From Microbacteriaceae bacterium (lineage in GTDB: Bacteria > Actinomycetota > Actinomycetes > Actinomycetales > Microbacteriaceae): a DNA stretch of 13,027 nucleotides. Both the position numbers and the translations under genes were made by a program. Positions 1-5,749 of this stretch are shown one piece after another. The stretch is from positions 1 to 13,027 of the forward strand of contig JAHEGA010000036.1 in assembly GCA_024639925.1 (NCBI GenBank), in the 5' to 3' direction. The number at the start of each line of letters is the position of its first letter. Within the stretch, counting starts at the first letter, position 1. Under the pieces are notes generated by a model that worked only from the letters and a program-made list of their open reading frames with translations, had not been told where the DNA came from and made no database searches.

Positions 1-8
1 AACCCTCG

Positions 9-14
9 TACCCT
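9..14 (+). promoter_or_regulatory. Candidate -10 box of a leaderless promoter
   Basis: TACCCT fits the actinobacterial TAnnnT -10 pattern and lies exactly 6 nt before the GTG start at 21, so transcription would begin at or very near the start codon. The -35 region would fall outside the window. There is no Shine-Dalgarno sequence before this GTG, which fits a leaderless message. Four other genes here show the same 6-nt geometry. The call rests on one short motif. Confidence 0.4.
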
Positions 15-20
15 GTATCC

Positions 21-761
21 GTGGGAAGTTCAGGGACAACGTTCTTATTGGTGGTCGCGGCCATCCTCTGGCTTGTTTACCTTGTCCCCTTGTGGCTGAA
101 ACGCAACGAGTACTACGCCACCGAACGTAACGCCACCCGTTTGGGCCAAACGCTCCGGATGCTCGCCAACACCAGCGAAGCCTCCGACGAAATCAAAGCA
201 GAACTCAAAGCCCGCTCCATCGCCAAGAAGGAGCGAGAAGCCGAGCGCAAGCTTCGCACACTCTCCTCACCTGCTCTCTCCCTCGCGGAGCGCAGGCGTC
301 GCACCAAGCAGGTCTTCGCGATGACCCTCTTGATTGGGATCACCGCTGCCAGCATTGCCTTCTTAGCGGGCTGGCCACTGCAGGTCATCTGGGCCTCCAG
401 CACCGCCGTCACCATTTCCTTGGCCGTTCTGGGACGGCTCAACCGCGTCACGGCGGATGCTCGTGCCGCAGCTCCCGCGCAGACGATGCAGCGCCCTGCG
501 TCTCGGCCCACTGTCCGGAACGCTGTGCCGGATGTTCCGGCACCCCTAGCGCACCGTTCCACAACGGAGAATCCTGTTCTTCCTTCGCGCGATGAGCTCG
601 TCCGTGAAGCACGCAAAGCCGCTTTGGCTAATCGCCCTGAAGACTTTGCTGATGAGAACCTAGCCGTGGTTTCGGATTTTGCGGCCATGGGTCAGGTGGA
701 CACAGGCGAAACTCGCACGCTGAACCTCGATGAGGTTCTCCAGCGCCGTCGCGCTGTCTAG
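21..761 (+). CDS. SepX/GlpR-like actinobacterial membrane protein (cell division associated)
   Basis: This 246-aa membrane protein starts at GTG 21. An N-terminal helix (about residues 8-26) ends in the motif YLVPLWLKR, followed by a charged, coiled-coil-prone stretch (about 55-80), two hydrophobic segments (about 98-116 and 118-138) and a low-complexity Ala/Pro/Arg tail ending in LNLDEVLQRRRAV. From memory, the start SSG-x-hydrophobic-YLVP-W-L-R matches Streptomyces SepX and corynebacterial GlpR, the membrane partner of the gephyrin-like Glp that binds FtsZ. A tRNA gene just downstream also fits that locus. A role in anchoring the divisome or polar-growth machinery is inferred from family membership. 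There is no Shine-Dalgarno site, but a -10 box lies 6 nt upstream, and the SSG motif right after the start supports GTG 21. An upstream gene could end within the first 20 bases; this cannot be decided. Confidence 0.65.
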   Translation: MGSSGTTFLLVVAAILWLVYLVPLWLKRNEYYATERNATRLGQTLRMLANTSEASDEIKAELKARSIAKKEREAERKLRTLSSPALSLAERRRRTKQVFAMTLLIGITAASIAFLAGWPLQVIWASSTAVTISLAVLGRLNRVTADARAAAPAQTMQRPASRPTVRNAVPDVPAPLAHRSTTENPVLPSRDELVREARKAALANRPEDFADENLAVVSDFAAMGQVDTGETRTLNLDEVLQRRRAV

Positions 762-809
762 AAGACTTCTGGGCGAGAGCGCGACCTCAATTCAACCGGT
801 CACCGGTGG

Positions 810-815
810 TATTCT
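810..815 (+). promoter_or_regulatory. Candidate -10 box for tRNA-Ala
   Basis: TATTCT (TAnnnT) lies 9 nt before the first base of the mature tRNA, the right distance for a start site 2-3 nt upstream of the acceptor stem. I see no convincing -35 hexamer at 16-18 nt spacing, so the call is weak. Confidence 0.3.
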
Positions 816-824
816 TCTGGCTTC

Positions 825-897
825 GGGCCTGTGGCGCAGTTGGTAGCGCGCCTCGTTCGCAATGAGGAGGTCACGGGTTCAATTCCCGTCAGGTCCA
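825..897 (+). tRNA. tRNA-Ala (anticodon CGC)
   Basis: The 73-nt gene folds as a full cloverleaf. The acceptor stem pairs 825-831 with 890-896, with one G-U pair. The D-stem is GCGC/GCGC, and the anticodon stem CCTCG/TGAGG encloses the 7-nt loop TTCGCAA, giving anticodon CGC, which reads the alanine codon GCG. The T-arm ACGGG/CCCGT encloses the loop TTCAATT. The discriminator base is A897. CCA is not encoded, because the next bases are CAA, so the 3' end would be added by nucleotidyltransferase. The convergent toxin gene ends 11 nt downstream. Confidence 0.95.
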
Positions 898-908
898 CAA
901 CTTACTGA

Positions 909-1310
909 CTACGCTGAGCGAGCGTCCCTCACCTCGGGTATTCCGAGATTTAGGATTCTCTCGTCAGCCGTTTCGAACCACAGTGATCTCTCACTGGCTT
1001 GCGCGAGTAGTAAGCGGTCGAAGGGGTCGTGACGGTAGAGGGCAGGATAACGAGCAATATCTTTTGCCGCACGGGCGCTCAACGGTAATTCCCAGAAGCC
1101 CAGCGCGCCCAGGCGCTCTGTGAGATCGGGGGGAGTGGTGAGTTTGCCGAGTGATGTTTTTAGTGAGACCTCGGCAATGGATACCGCTGAGAAGTAGAGG
1201 GGGCCTTCGGCGTCGATGAGGCTTCGTGTGCGATCGCCCAGAAGCGAAGAGCCAGTGAGGCACCAGAGTAGGACCTGGGTGTCCAGCAGAACCCCGGGGC
1301 GGGAACTCAT
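909..1310 (-). CDS. PIN-domain ribonuclease toxin, VapC-like (type II toxin-antitoxin)
   Basis: This 133-aa protein is a single PIN domain of the COG3744 type, usually paired with Phd/YefM antitoxins. The acidic metal-binding residues are visible in order: D10 in LLDTQ, E47 in SAVSIAE, D95 and D98 in RHDPFDR, and D116 in ETADERI. PIN toxins of this type are Mg2+-dependent ribonucleases that block translation by cutting RNA, often tRNA or rRNA; the target here is unknown. The ATG overlaps the antitoxin stop in an ATGA junction (1307-1310), so translation is probably coupled. The gene ends 11 nt from the 3' end of tRNA-Ala on the opposite strand. Length is normal, all acidic positions are present, and the toxin is probably active. 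Confidence 0.9.
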   Translation of the reverse strand: MSSRPGVLLDTQVLLWCLTGSSLLGDRTRSLIDAEGPLYFSAVSIAEVSLKTSLGKLTTPPDLTERLGALGFWELPLSARAAKDIARYPALYRHDPFDRLLLAQASERSLWFETADERILNLGIPEVRDARSA

Positions 1311-1546
1311 GCGTCAAAAAGCTTGGCGACTGCCGCATCGGAGTCGCTCCACTCCGCTTCGGAGACTCCTGCGATTTCGCCCGCCATTGCACCAAACCGC
1401 TGAGGGAAAGCGGGGGGAGAGTAGGCAACAAGCTTGGCGACGGGCACTCCGGCTTTCGCCAAAATGATGTCGTCACCGCGATGGGCTCTGACGACCAGCT
1501 GGGACAACTGAGATTTAGCGTCGTGCATGTTGACGATGTCGGCCAT
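1307..1546 (-). CDS. Phd/YefM-family antitoxin
   Basis: This 79-aa protein begins with the Phd-type pattern VNMHDAKSQLSQLV and continues GDDIILAKAGVPVAKLV, the DNA-binding dimer fold of Phd/YefM antitoxins (residues 1 to about 45). The acidic C-terminal tail (about 48-79, ending AAVAKLFDA) corresponds to the part that wraps around and neutralises the toxin. It overlaps the PIN toxin by 4 bp, with the antitoxin first, the usual order. Members of this family repress their own operon, and a palindrome lies between the -35 and -10 boxes just upstream. ATG 1546 has no Shine-Dalgarno site but sits 6 nt after a TATGAT box, so the message is probably leaderless and 1546 is the likely start. Confidence 0.9.
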   Translation of the reverse strand: MADIVNMHDAKSQLSQLVVRAHRGDDIILAKAGVPVAKLVAYSPPAFPQRFGAMAGEIAGVSEAEWSDSDAAVAKLFDA

Positions 1547-1552
1547 GGCGCC

Positions 1553-1581
1553 ATCATAACCTAGCCCGGTTAGCTAGGCAA
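1553..1581 (-). promoter_or_regulatory. Promoter of the antitoxin-toxin operon (leaderless)
   Basis: On the minus strand, TTGCCT (1581-1576) is followed after exactly 17 nt by TATGAT (1558-1553). The antitoxin ATG begins 6 nt later, so the transcription start should coincide with the A of ATG. The -35 matches the consensus at 4 of 6 positions and the -10 at 5 of 6. This is the clearest promoter in the window. Confidence 0.6.
1560..1578. promoter_or_regulatory. Palindromic candidate operator of the toxin-antitoxin operon
   Basis: CCTAGC (1560-1565) and GCTAGG (1573-1578) form a perfect 6-bp inverted repeat around 7 nt. It fills the spacer between the -35 and -10 boxes of the antitoxin promoter. 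A further GGCTAG lies at 1596-1601. Phd-type antitoxins bind such palindromes to autorepress, so this is the natural candidate operator; binding itself is inferred. Confidence 0.45.
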
Positions 1582-1668
1582 TGGTTTATCCCCAAGGCTA
1601 GTTCAGCTTTGTTTCACTCGGGCGGGTTCGGCTTGCCCTGAGCGGGTTCCTCTGGTTTCCTGTTGTTC

Positions 1669-3114
1669 GTGAGTTTTTCTCGGACGATGGGCCTTTGTCT
1701 CGCAGTGGCTGTCAGCTTGACTGCGGTGTCGTGTGCGCCGGTGGAAGACGAACTTCCGGAAGGCGTTGTTGACGCAGTAGAGGTGCTCGAGGAAGTCGAA
1801 GAACCAGAGCCTGAGATCATCCGCACTCCACCCGAGTGGGAGCAGTCGGTTTCCACCGCTGATTTTGCTCGCTGCAAATTAGCGGATCCGAGGCCAGCAT
1901 CGGTTCGAGATCTGCATCGAGGCCAGGAACGAAATGGCGTTGTCGGGCGTGACAATGTCGGGTTCCCCCGGACAGAGCGAGAGATCCCCGGGTTAGGGGA
2001 GGGAAAAATCATTCTCGCCAAGGTTGCCTTTGATGACGCGCCGCCCTCTGGTGAGCTTCCCGATGACTTTTTGGAAACTAACGCCGCTTTCATGACGGAA
2101 TGGAGCGAATTCTTCTCACAAGGGAAGTTCCGCTACGACTTCGAGGTGGTCCCCGGCTGGGTAGAGGTTCCCCTCGACCACGCCGATTACGAGATCGACC
2201 CGGGCGCCGCGGATAACGAATACGACCAAGAGGAGTTCAACCGCCAGTCAAAAGCCCGAATGAAGACCATCATCACGGAGGTAATCAAGGCTTTCCCCGA
2301 CACTGTCGATTTCGAGGGTGTCGACACGGTCTTTTTGTATTGGACCCCCGAGATGTTCGCGTTCAAGCAGACGATCAGTGCGCGGGATGAGTTTTACCAA
2401 ACCCCACAAGGACGCCAACAATTTTCGGTCCAAGGCGGTGGGACCTATCACACGACCGATTCCGGTCAAGTGACCGCCGAGATGAAGCGTGATTTCGCCT
2501 GGTCGTATTACCTTCACGACATCATGCACTGGCAGGGCATGAATGGTCACGCCCCGGGTAATGGGTGGAAAACAGGAATTGGCCAGGGTGCCTATCCCGT
2601 GGGATCCGGAGAGTATTCTGGTGTGATCGCCGCCTGGGAAGCGTTCTTGTTCGAGTGGTACGAAGACTCCCAGGTGCACTGTGCAGATATCGACACCTTG
2701 GGCAGCCAGGAGCGCATCATGCTGACCCCGCTCGAGGTCTATGGCGGTGATCGCAAAATGGTCGCCATTCGCACCGTGGATTACAAGCTTTTGGTGGTGG
2801 AGTCCCGCAGACCCATTGGGTATTCCCAATGGTGGTACCCCGAGAATTCCGGATTGCTGGTCTATGAGGTCGATGCCGATGGCATCCAGAAAGACCACCT
2901 GCCTGAAGACTGCGGGAACGACCCCGAGAAACCCAAGTGGGCGTATTACATCTATCCCGACTGGGTCACCGATCGCTCCTGCAAGCCCAATGACATCTCG
3001 GACATGCTCGTGAGAGAGGGCATGAGCGTGACCCACTCGGGAGTCAAGATTTCCCTCGAATTCTCGGATGAGCTAATGGACTACGTGACGATCGAGAGGG
3101 TTGATGATGCCTAA
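1669..3114 (+). CDS. M6-peptidase-like lipoprotein, first of a tandem pair (HDxxH variant)
   Basis: Taken from GTG 1669 (TTG 1663 and ATG 1687 are also in frame; none has a good Shine-Dalgarno site), this is a 481-aa lipoprotein. One Arg precedes a hydrophobic stretch ending at lipobox AVSC (Cys22), followed by a very acidic linker. The rest follows the M6 (immune inhibitor A-like) plan: a KVAFDDAPPS strand, QGKFRYDFEVVPGWVEVP, a zinc-site helix HDIMHWQG (283-290), HAPGNGW (294-300), AWEAFLFEWY, and VVESRRPIGYS with SGLLVYEVDAD. The normal HExxH glutamate is Asp284, so catalysis is doubtful. Four cysteines (69, 338, 415, 438) are shared with the next gene and may form disulfides. GTG 1669 was chosen because it keeps a basic residue before the hydrophobic core. 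An exported, membrane-anchored location is well supported; peptidase activity is not. Confidence 0.7.
   Translation: MSFSRTMGLCLAVAVSLTAVSCAPVEDELPEGVVDAVEVLEEVEEPEPEIIRTPPEWEQSVSTADFARCKLADPRPASVRDLHRGQERNGVVGRDNVGFPRTEREIPGLGEGKIILAKVAFDDAPPSGELPDDFLETNAAFMTEWSEFFSQGKFRYDFEVVPGWVEVPLDHADYEIDPGAADNEYDQEEFNRQSKARMKTIITEVIKAFPDTVDFEGVDTVFLYWTPEMFAFKQTISARDEFYQTPQGRQQFSVQGGGTYHTTDSGQVTAEMKRDFAWSYYLHDIMHWQGMNGHAPGNGWKTGIGQGAYPVGSGEYSGVIAAWEAFLFEWYEDSQVHCADIDTLGSQERIMLTPLEVYGGDRKMVAIRTVDYKLLVVESRRPIGYSQWWYPENSGLLVYEVDADGIQKDHLPEDCGNDPEKPKWAYYIYPDWVTDRSCKPNDISDMLVREGMSVTHSGVKISLEFSDELMDYVTIERVDDA
3094..3100 (+). promoter_or_regulatory. Ribosome binding site selecting ATG 3107
   Basis: GAGAGGG lies inside the 3' end of the first lipoprotein gene, 6 nt before ATG 3107 and 3 nt before ATG 3104. 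The spacing favours 3107 over the upstream in-frame TTG 3101 and makes the two genes overlap by 8 bp. Confidence 0.55.
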
Positions 3115-4501
3115 AGTAGCGCTTGCCATTCTGTTGACCGGCGTTCTCACCTTGGCGGGCTGCACGACTGCGGTTGAAGAGCCCGAGCAGGCAGTCGAGA
3201 CTGCCGCCGTGAGCCCCCCTTCCGAACCGGAGGAGGTCATCGAAGAAGAGGTACGCATCCCGCCGGCCTGGACCCAGCAGGACTCCCCAAGCGCGGTTGA
3301 TGTGTGCAAAGTGGCGGATAACCGCGGATCTGCGGGGGGGAACAGCCAAGCCCGTCAGGCAGTGGGGTTCCCGGTCTCCAAGAGCACGCTTCCCACGCAG
3401 GGTGTAGCCAACATCATCACCGCCATGGTGGCTTTTGATGATGCGCCACCGAGTGACCTCACCGCTGAGGGTTACCTCGTGCCCCAGGTGGAGAAAATTA
3501 CGCAGTGGAGTGATCACTGGGCACAGGGTGCTTTTCGATACGAATTTCAGGTGGTGGAGGACTGGGTGAGAGTCCCGGTGAACCACGCGGACTACGTGAT
3601 CAACTCTCGTGAGGACTATCCGACCTCCCGGAGGAACAGCGCTGCCATTATTCAATTGGTCATCGATAACCTCCCCGAGGACCTCGATTACGCCGGTGCC
3701 GATGGTTTTCTTGTGTATTGGGCCCCTGGTATTGATGAGTTTCACACCGACGTTGCTGTTCGGGGTGATGAGGGTGTGACCTTGCGCACCCCCGATGGTC
3801 CGCGTCAGATGTTCTTCTGGAGCGGCAACAACTGGCATTACCGTGATTCCGGCCAGATGACCGCCGAGATCAAAAAAGACCACACCTGGAGCCTCTGGAT
3901 CTATTTCTTGCTTCTGTCGCAGGGCTTGATGCTTCACGCACCCGGTAACGGGTGGGCTACGGGGCTGGGGCAGTCTCAGATTCCCAACCCGGACTTTTCC
4001 GCAGCAATTCCCGTGTGGGATGCCTTTCGATTGGGCTGGGTGACCGATAGCCAAGTTCACTGTGTGACCCCGGAAAACCTCGGGGAAGGTCCCGTCGAGG
4101 TTCTCCTCACCCCCCAAGAGGTTTATGGCGGGGAACGGCGCACGATTGTGTTGCCACTCGATGCCAAAACCGAGGTGTTGGTGGTGGAATCCAGAAGGCC
4201 CATAGGGTATTCCGACTGGTCGCCGAGTGAGTCAGGCCTGCTGGTTTACACGGTGAATCCCAGTGCGGGAACCCTGGAGATGATGAGCCAAGAGTCACAG
4301 CGCAGTTGCGGCAACACGGATGACTTCTCCAAATGGGCCTACTATCTGTATCCGGATCACGTCGATGTGCAGAACGTCAATTGCAACGACTTCAGACAGG
4401 CCTTTGTGCGTGAGGGTGACACCCTCACGCATGAGGGAGTAACAATCTCTCTGGAGTTCTCGGACGAGGAACTCGACTACGTGTCCATCCGGGCGCAGTA
4501 G
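3107..4501 (+). CDS. M6-peptidase-like lipoprotein, second of the tandem pair (zinc site lost)
   Basis: This 464-aa paralog of the preceding gene has a short signal ending in lipobox LAGC (Cys19) and an acidic Glu/Pro linker, followed by the same block order: MVAFDDAPPS, QGAFRYEFQVVEDWVRVP, HAPGNGWATGLGQ, VWDAFRLGWV, VVESRRPIGYS, SGLLVYTVN. At the position of HDIMH the residues are YFLLL (266-270), so both histidines and the acidic residue are gone, although HAPGNGW (277-283) is kept. It therefore cannot bind zinc in the M6 manner and is probably a pseudoenzyme used for binding or structure (inference). Cysteines 67, 319, 401 and 426 match those of the first copy. The gene overlaps the first by 8 bp with an internal Shine-Dalgarno site, indicating co-translation. 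The partner or substrate is unknown. Confidence 0.7.
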   Translation: MPKVALAILLTGVLTLAGCTTAVEEPEQAVETAAVSPPSEPEEVIEEEVRIPPAWTQQDSPSAVDVCKVADNRGSAGGNSQARQAVGFPVSKSTLPTQGVANIITAMVAFDDAPPSDLTAEGYLVPQVEKITQWSDHWAQGAFRYEFQVVEDWVRVPVNHADYVINSREDYPTSRRNSAAIIQLVIDNLPEDLDYAGADGFLVYWAPGIDEFHTDVAVRGDEGVTLRTPDGPRQMFFWSGNNWHYRDSGQMTAEIKKDHTWSLWIYFLLLSQGLMLHAPGNGWATGLGQSQIPNPDFSAAIPVWDAFRLGWVTDSQVHCVTPENLGEGPVEVLLTPQEVYGGERRTIVLPLDAKTEVLVVESRRPIGYSDWSPSESGLLVYTVNPSAGTLEMMSQESQRSCGNTDDFSKWAYYLYPDHVDVQNVNCNDFRQAFVREGDTLTHEGVTISLEFSDEELDYVSIRAQ

Positions 4502-4535
4502 CTCGGCCACACCAATGTCTCGACACGGAGCTGTC

Positions 4536-4541
4536 TAGACT
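4536..4541 (+). promoter_or_regulatory. Candidate -10 box of a leaderless promoter
   Basis: TAGACT (TAnnnT, 4 of 6 consensus positions) is 6 nt upstream of ATG 4548. TCGACA at 4520-4525 resembles a -35 but is only 10 nt away, too close to pair with it. There is no Shine-Dalgarno site before ATG 4548. Confidence 0.4.
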
Positions 4542-4547
4542 CGCCCT

Positions 4548-4844
4548 ATGACCCAGGTCTGCAAGGTTGTTGTTCCGATAACCCCGCTCGAGGGGTGCCG
4601 CCAGAGCGTTCTTGACCTCTTCGACGAGGTCCTGCCCTCCATCCGTCAGGGCGAAGGCCTCATCCGCTATGACCTCTTTGAGCGCCCGGAGGGCGCTCTG
4701 GTCTTGATCGAGGAGTGGGAATCTAGGGATGCCTGGCAGGCACATTTCGCGTGGGAACCCATTGTGAGGTTGAAAGCGGAGCTTCCCGCGCTGGTGGAGA
4801 TGCCCGTGGAGCGTTGGGAAATGTATGAACATCGGGGCGCCTAG
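4548..4844 (+). CDS. Antibiotic biosynthesis monooxygenase (ABM/YgiN-like) domain protein
   Basis: This 98-aa protein is the size of a single ABM dimeric alpha/beta-barrel domain. It shows the pattern expected of putative quinol monooxygenases such as YgiN: a first strand CKVVVPITPL, GEGLIRYDLFERPEGALVLIEEW (about 35-57), and W57 followed by AWQAH with H66. Members are cofactor-free oxygenases acting on quinols or aromatic compounds, or simple ligand-binding dimers; the substrate here cannot be told. It lies 46 nt after the second lipoprotein gene but probably has its own promoter, because a -10 box sits 6 nt before ATG 4548. It should be cytoplasmic. Confidence 0.8.
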   Translation: MTQVCKVVVPITPLEGCRQSVLDLFDEVLPSIRQGEGLIRYDLFERPEGALVLIEEWESRDAWQAHFAWEPIVRLKAELPALVEMPVERWEMYEHRGA

Positions 4845-4870
4845 GCTAGAAACCCACTCCCAGAAAGCCC

Positions 4871-4875
4871 GGTGA
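4871..4875 (+). promoter_or_regulatory. Candidate ribosome binding site for the 4882 start
   Basis: GGTGA matches the 3' part of the extended Shine-Dalgarno consensus and lies 6 nt before ATG 4882. It supports this start over GTG 4872, which opens a different frame without hydrophobic character. Confidence 0.4.
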
Positions 4876-4881
4876 CCGGTA

Positions 4882-5136
4882 ATGCCTCAACCTCCTGGCC
4901 CCGTCCTCACGCTTGTCGTGGCGATCTTTGCGCTGTTTTCGATAGGAATCCCGATTCTTGCGGTGGCGCTGGCCATTATTGGGCTAGCGCTGTCGAACCG
5001 GTTGTTCCGAGTAGCCAAAGACGAAGGCACCAAAGCCCCCAAACTGGCCTGGGCGGCACGGATCCTCTGCATCTTGGCGGTGGTGGGCACCACCACGTTG
5101 ATTGTCTTGGCTGCTCCGATTGCCTTAGGTCTGTAG
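4882..5136 (+). CDS. Small two-helix membrane protein of unknown function
   Basis: This 84-aa protein has two clear hydrophobic segments, about residues 8-36 and 60-82, joined by a basic linker (NRLFRVAKDEGTKAPKLAW). The short N-terminus is PQPPGP. The linker has more positive charge, so by the positive-inside rule it should face the cytoplasm with both ends outside. The pattern resembles small DUF4190-like actinobacterial membrane proteins, but I do not recognise a specific family. It follows the ABM gene by 37 nt and may be co-transcribed with it. It ends 27 nt from the end of the convergent thioesterase gene, with no good terminator between them. Confidence 0.65.
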   Translation: MPQPPGPVLTLVVAIFALFSIGIPILAVALAIIGLALSNRLFRVAKDEGTKAPKLAWAARILCILAVVGTTTLIVLAAPIALGL

Positions 5137-5163
5137 CGCGAAGCGCAAGGCTGTGTACTGCGC

Positions 5164-5562
5164 CTAAGCGCTGAGCCAGCCTCGCTCGTCCGCGCTGAGT
5201 TTTCGAGGCGCACCACTGGTGAAATCGTAAGCAACGAGCGAGACAAAGCCTTCGGCAAAAACCACCTCGGAGGTGGCATCGAAGATGCGGCAGGCAAGAC
5301 GAAAAGATGACCCGCCTATGTGATCCACCGTCATCCCCACCTGGACGGGGCCTCGTCGATAGTGAAGAGGCGCGGTGTATTTCAGCGATTGCTCTGCCAC
5401 CACTAATCCAGCACTGAGGATGGTGGAACCGGGGCCTTCGGTGGGAATAACCCGGGCACGTGCTTCCTCCAACAGCCGGAAGAACACCACGTTGTTGACG
5501 TGAGCGAAGGCGTCGCTGTCGCCCCAGCGAAGATCAACATCAACGACTCGTTCTGTGCTCAC
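5164..5562 (-). CDS. 4HBT-family acyl-CoA thioesterase (hotdog fold)
   Basis: Read from GTG 5562, this is a 132-aa single hotdog domain. The signature RWGDSDAFAHVNN (12-24) contains the catalytic-type Asp17 plus His21 and Asn24, as in 4-hydroxybenzoyl-CoA thioesterase and YbgC/FadM proteins. It is followed by FFRLLEEARARV and, later, LKYTAPLHYRRGPVQVGMTV. It should hydrolyse an acyl-CoA thioester in the cytoplasm; the acyl chain is unknown. GTG 5562 is preferred over the longer frame from 5613 because it has a strong upstream Shine-Dalgarno site (GGAAAGGGG) and the hotdog domain begins directly after it. It is divergent from the propeller gene across 187 nt. Confidence 0.85.
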   Translation of the reverse strand: MSTERVVDVDLRWGDSDAFAHVNNVVFFRLLEEARARVIPTEGPGSTILSAGLVVAEQSLKYTAPLHYRRGPVQVGMTVDHIGGSSFRLACRIFDATSEVVFAEGFVSLVAYDFTSGAPRKLSADERGWLSA

Positions 5563-5566
5563 GGCA

Positions 5567-5575
5567 CCCCTTTCC
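5567..5575 (-). promoter_or_regulatory. Ribosome binding site selecting GTG 5562
   Basis: On the minus strand GGAAAGGGG ends 4 nt before GTG 5562. It decides the thioesterase start in favour of the shorter protein. Confidence 0.6.
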
Positions 5576-5581
5576 GGCCCC

Positions 5582-5587
5582 ACGATA
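5582..5587 (-). promoter_or_regulatory. Candidate -10 box for the thioesterase gene
   Basis: TATCGT on the minus strand lies 19 nt before GTG 5562, which would give a leader of about 12 nt containing the ribosome binding site. No clear -35 is present. The hairpin-like repeat AGTCCT/AGGACT (5605-5610 and 5621-5626) lies just upstream. Confidence 0.25.
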
Positions 5588-5625
5588 GCGAAGAGTGGCC
5601 ATCGAGTCCTCACTGCCGCCAGGAC

Positions 5626-5639
5626 TTAATGAGCATTAA
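5626..5639. promoter_or_regulatory. AT-rich palindrome in the divergent promoter region
   Basis: TTAATG-AG-CATTAA is a perfect inverted repeat with 6-bp arms. It stands in a short AT-rich island within otherwise GC-rich DNA, about 64 nt from the thioesterase start and 111 nt from the propeller start. Position and symmetry suggest a binding site for a dimeric regulator of one or both genes. No cognate regulator gene is visible in the window. Confidence 0.4.
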
Positions 5640-5737
5640 TTGCTTAACGCCCGGAGAACTGGCACGCTGTCGGGCACACGGGATTCAATCTCTGAATGCA
5701 CTCCCTGGGGGCGGTTTTCTCTCGTAGACCGTTGATC

Positions 5738-5744
5738 AAAGGAG
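5738..5744 (+). promoter_or_regulatory. Strong ribosome binding site selecting ATG 5750
   Basis: AAAGGAG lies 5 nt before ATG 5750, close to the ideal Shine-Dalgarno sequence. It fixes the propeller start at 5750 instead of the in-frame ATG at 5696, which would put 18 extra residues ahead of the signal peptide. Confidence 0.75.
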
Positions 5745-5749
5745 ATCGC

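Noticed and set aside
795..807. Repeat ACCGGT-C-ACCGGT before the tRNA, resembling a hairpin
   Set aside because: Each half is self-complementary, the intervening loop is 1 nt and no T-run follows, so it is neither a terminator nor a clear operator.
877..898. Possible attachment site at the tRNA-Ala 3' end
   Set aside because: I found no second copy of the tRNA 3' end in the window, and there is no integrase gene.
911..925. ACGCT-GAGCG-AGCGT hairpin just after the tRNA as a terminator
   Set aside because: The stem is only 5 bp, lies within the toxin coding end and is followed by CCCTC rather than a T-run.
2248..4117. Long open frames on the minus strand opposite the lipoprotein genes (for example 2248-3036 and 3044-4117)
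   Set aside because: They lie wholly opposite genes with clear signals and conserved blocks, have no family resemblance, and are repetitive in His/Gly/Pro as expected from the complement of GC-biased codons.
5137..5163. GC-rich stretch between convergent genes as a bidirectional terminator
   Set aside because: Only scattered GCGC/AGCGC pairs with long loops are present and there is no T-run on either strand.
5696..5749. Upstream ATG 5696 as the propeller start
   Set aside because: It would add 18 residues before a normal signal peptide and bury the strong AAAGGAG site that precedes ATG 5750.
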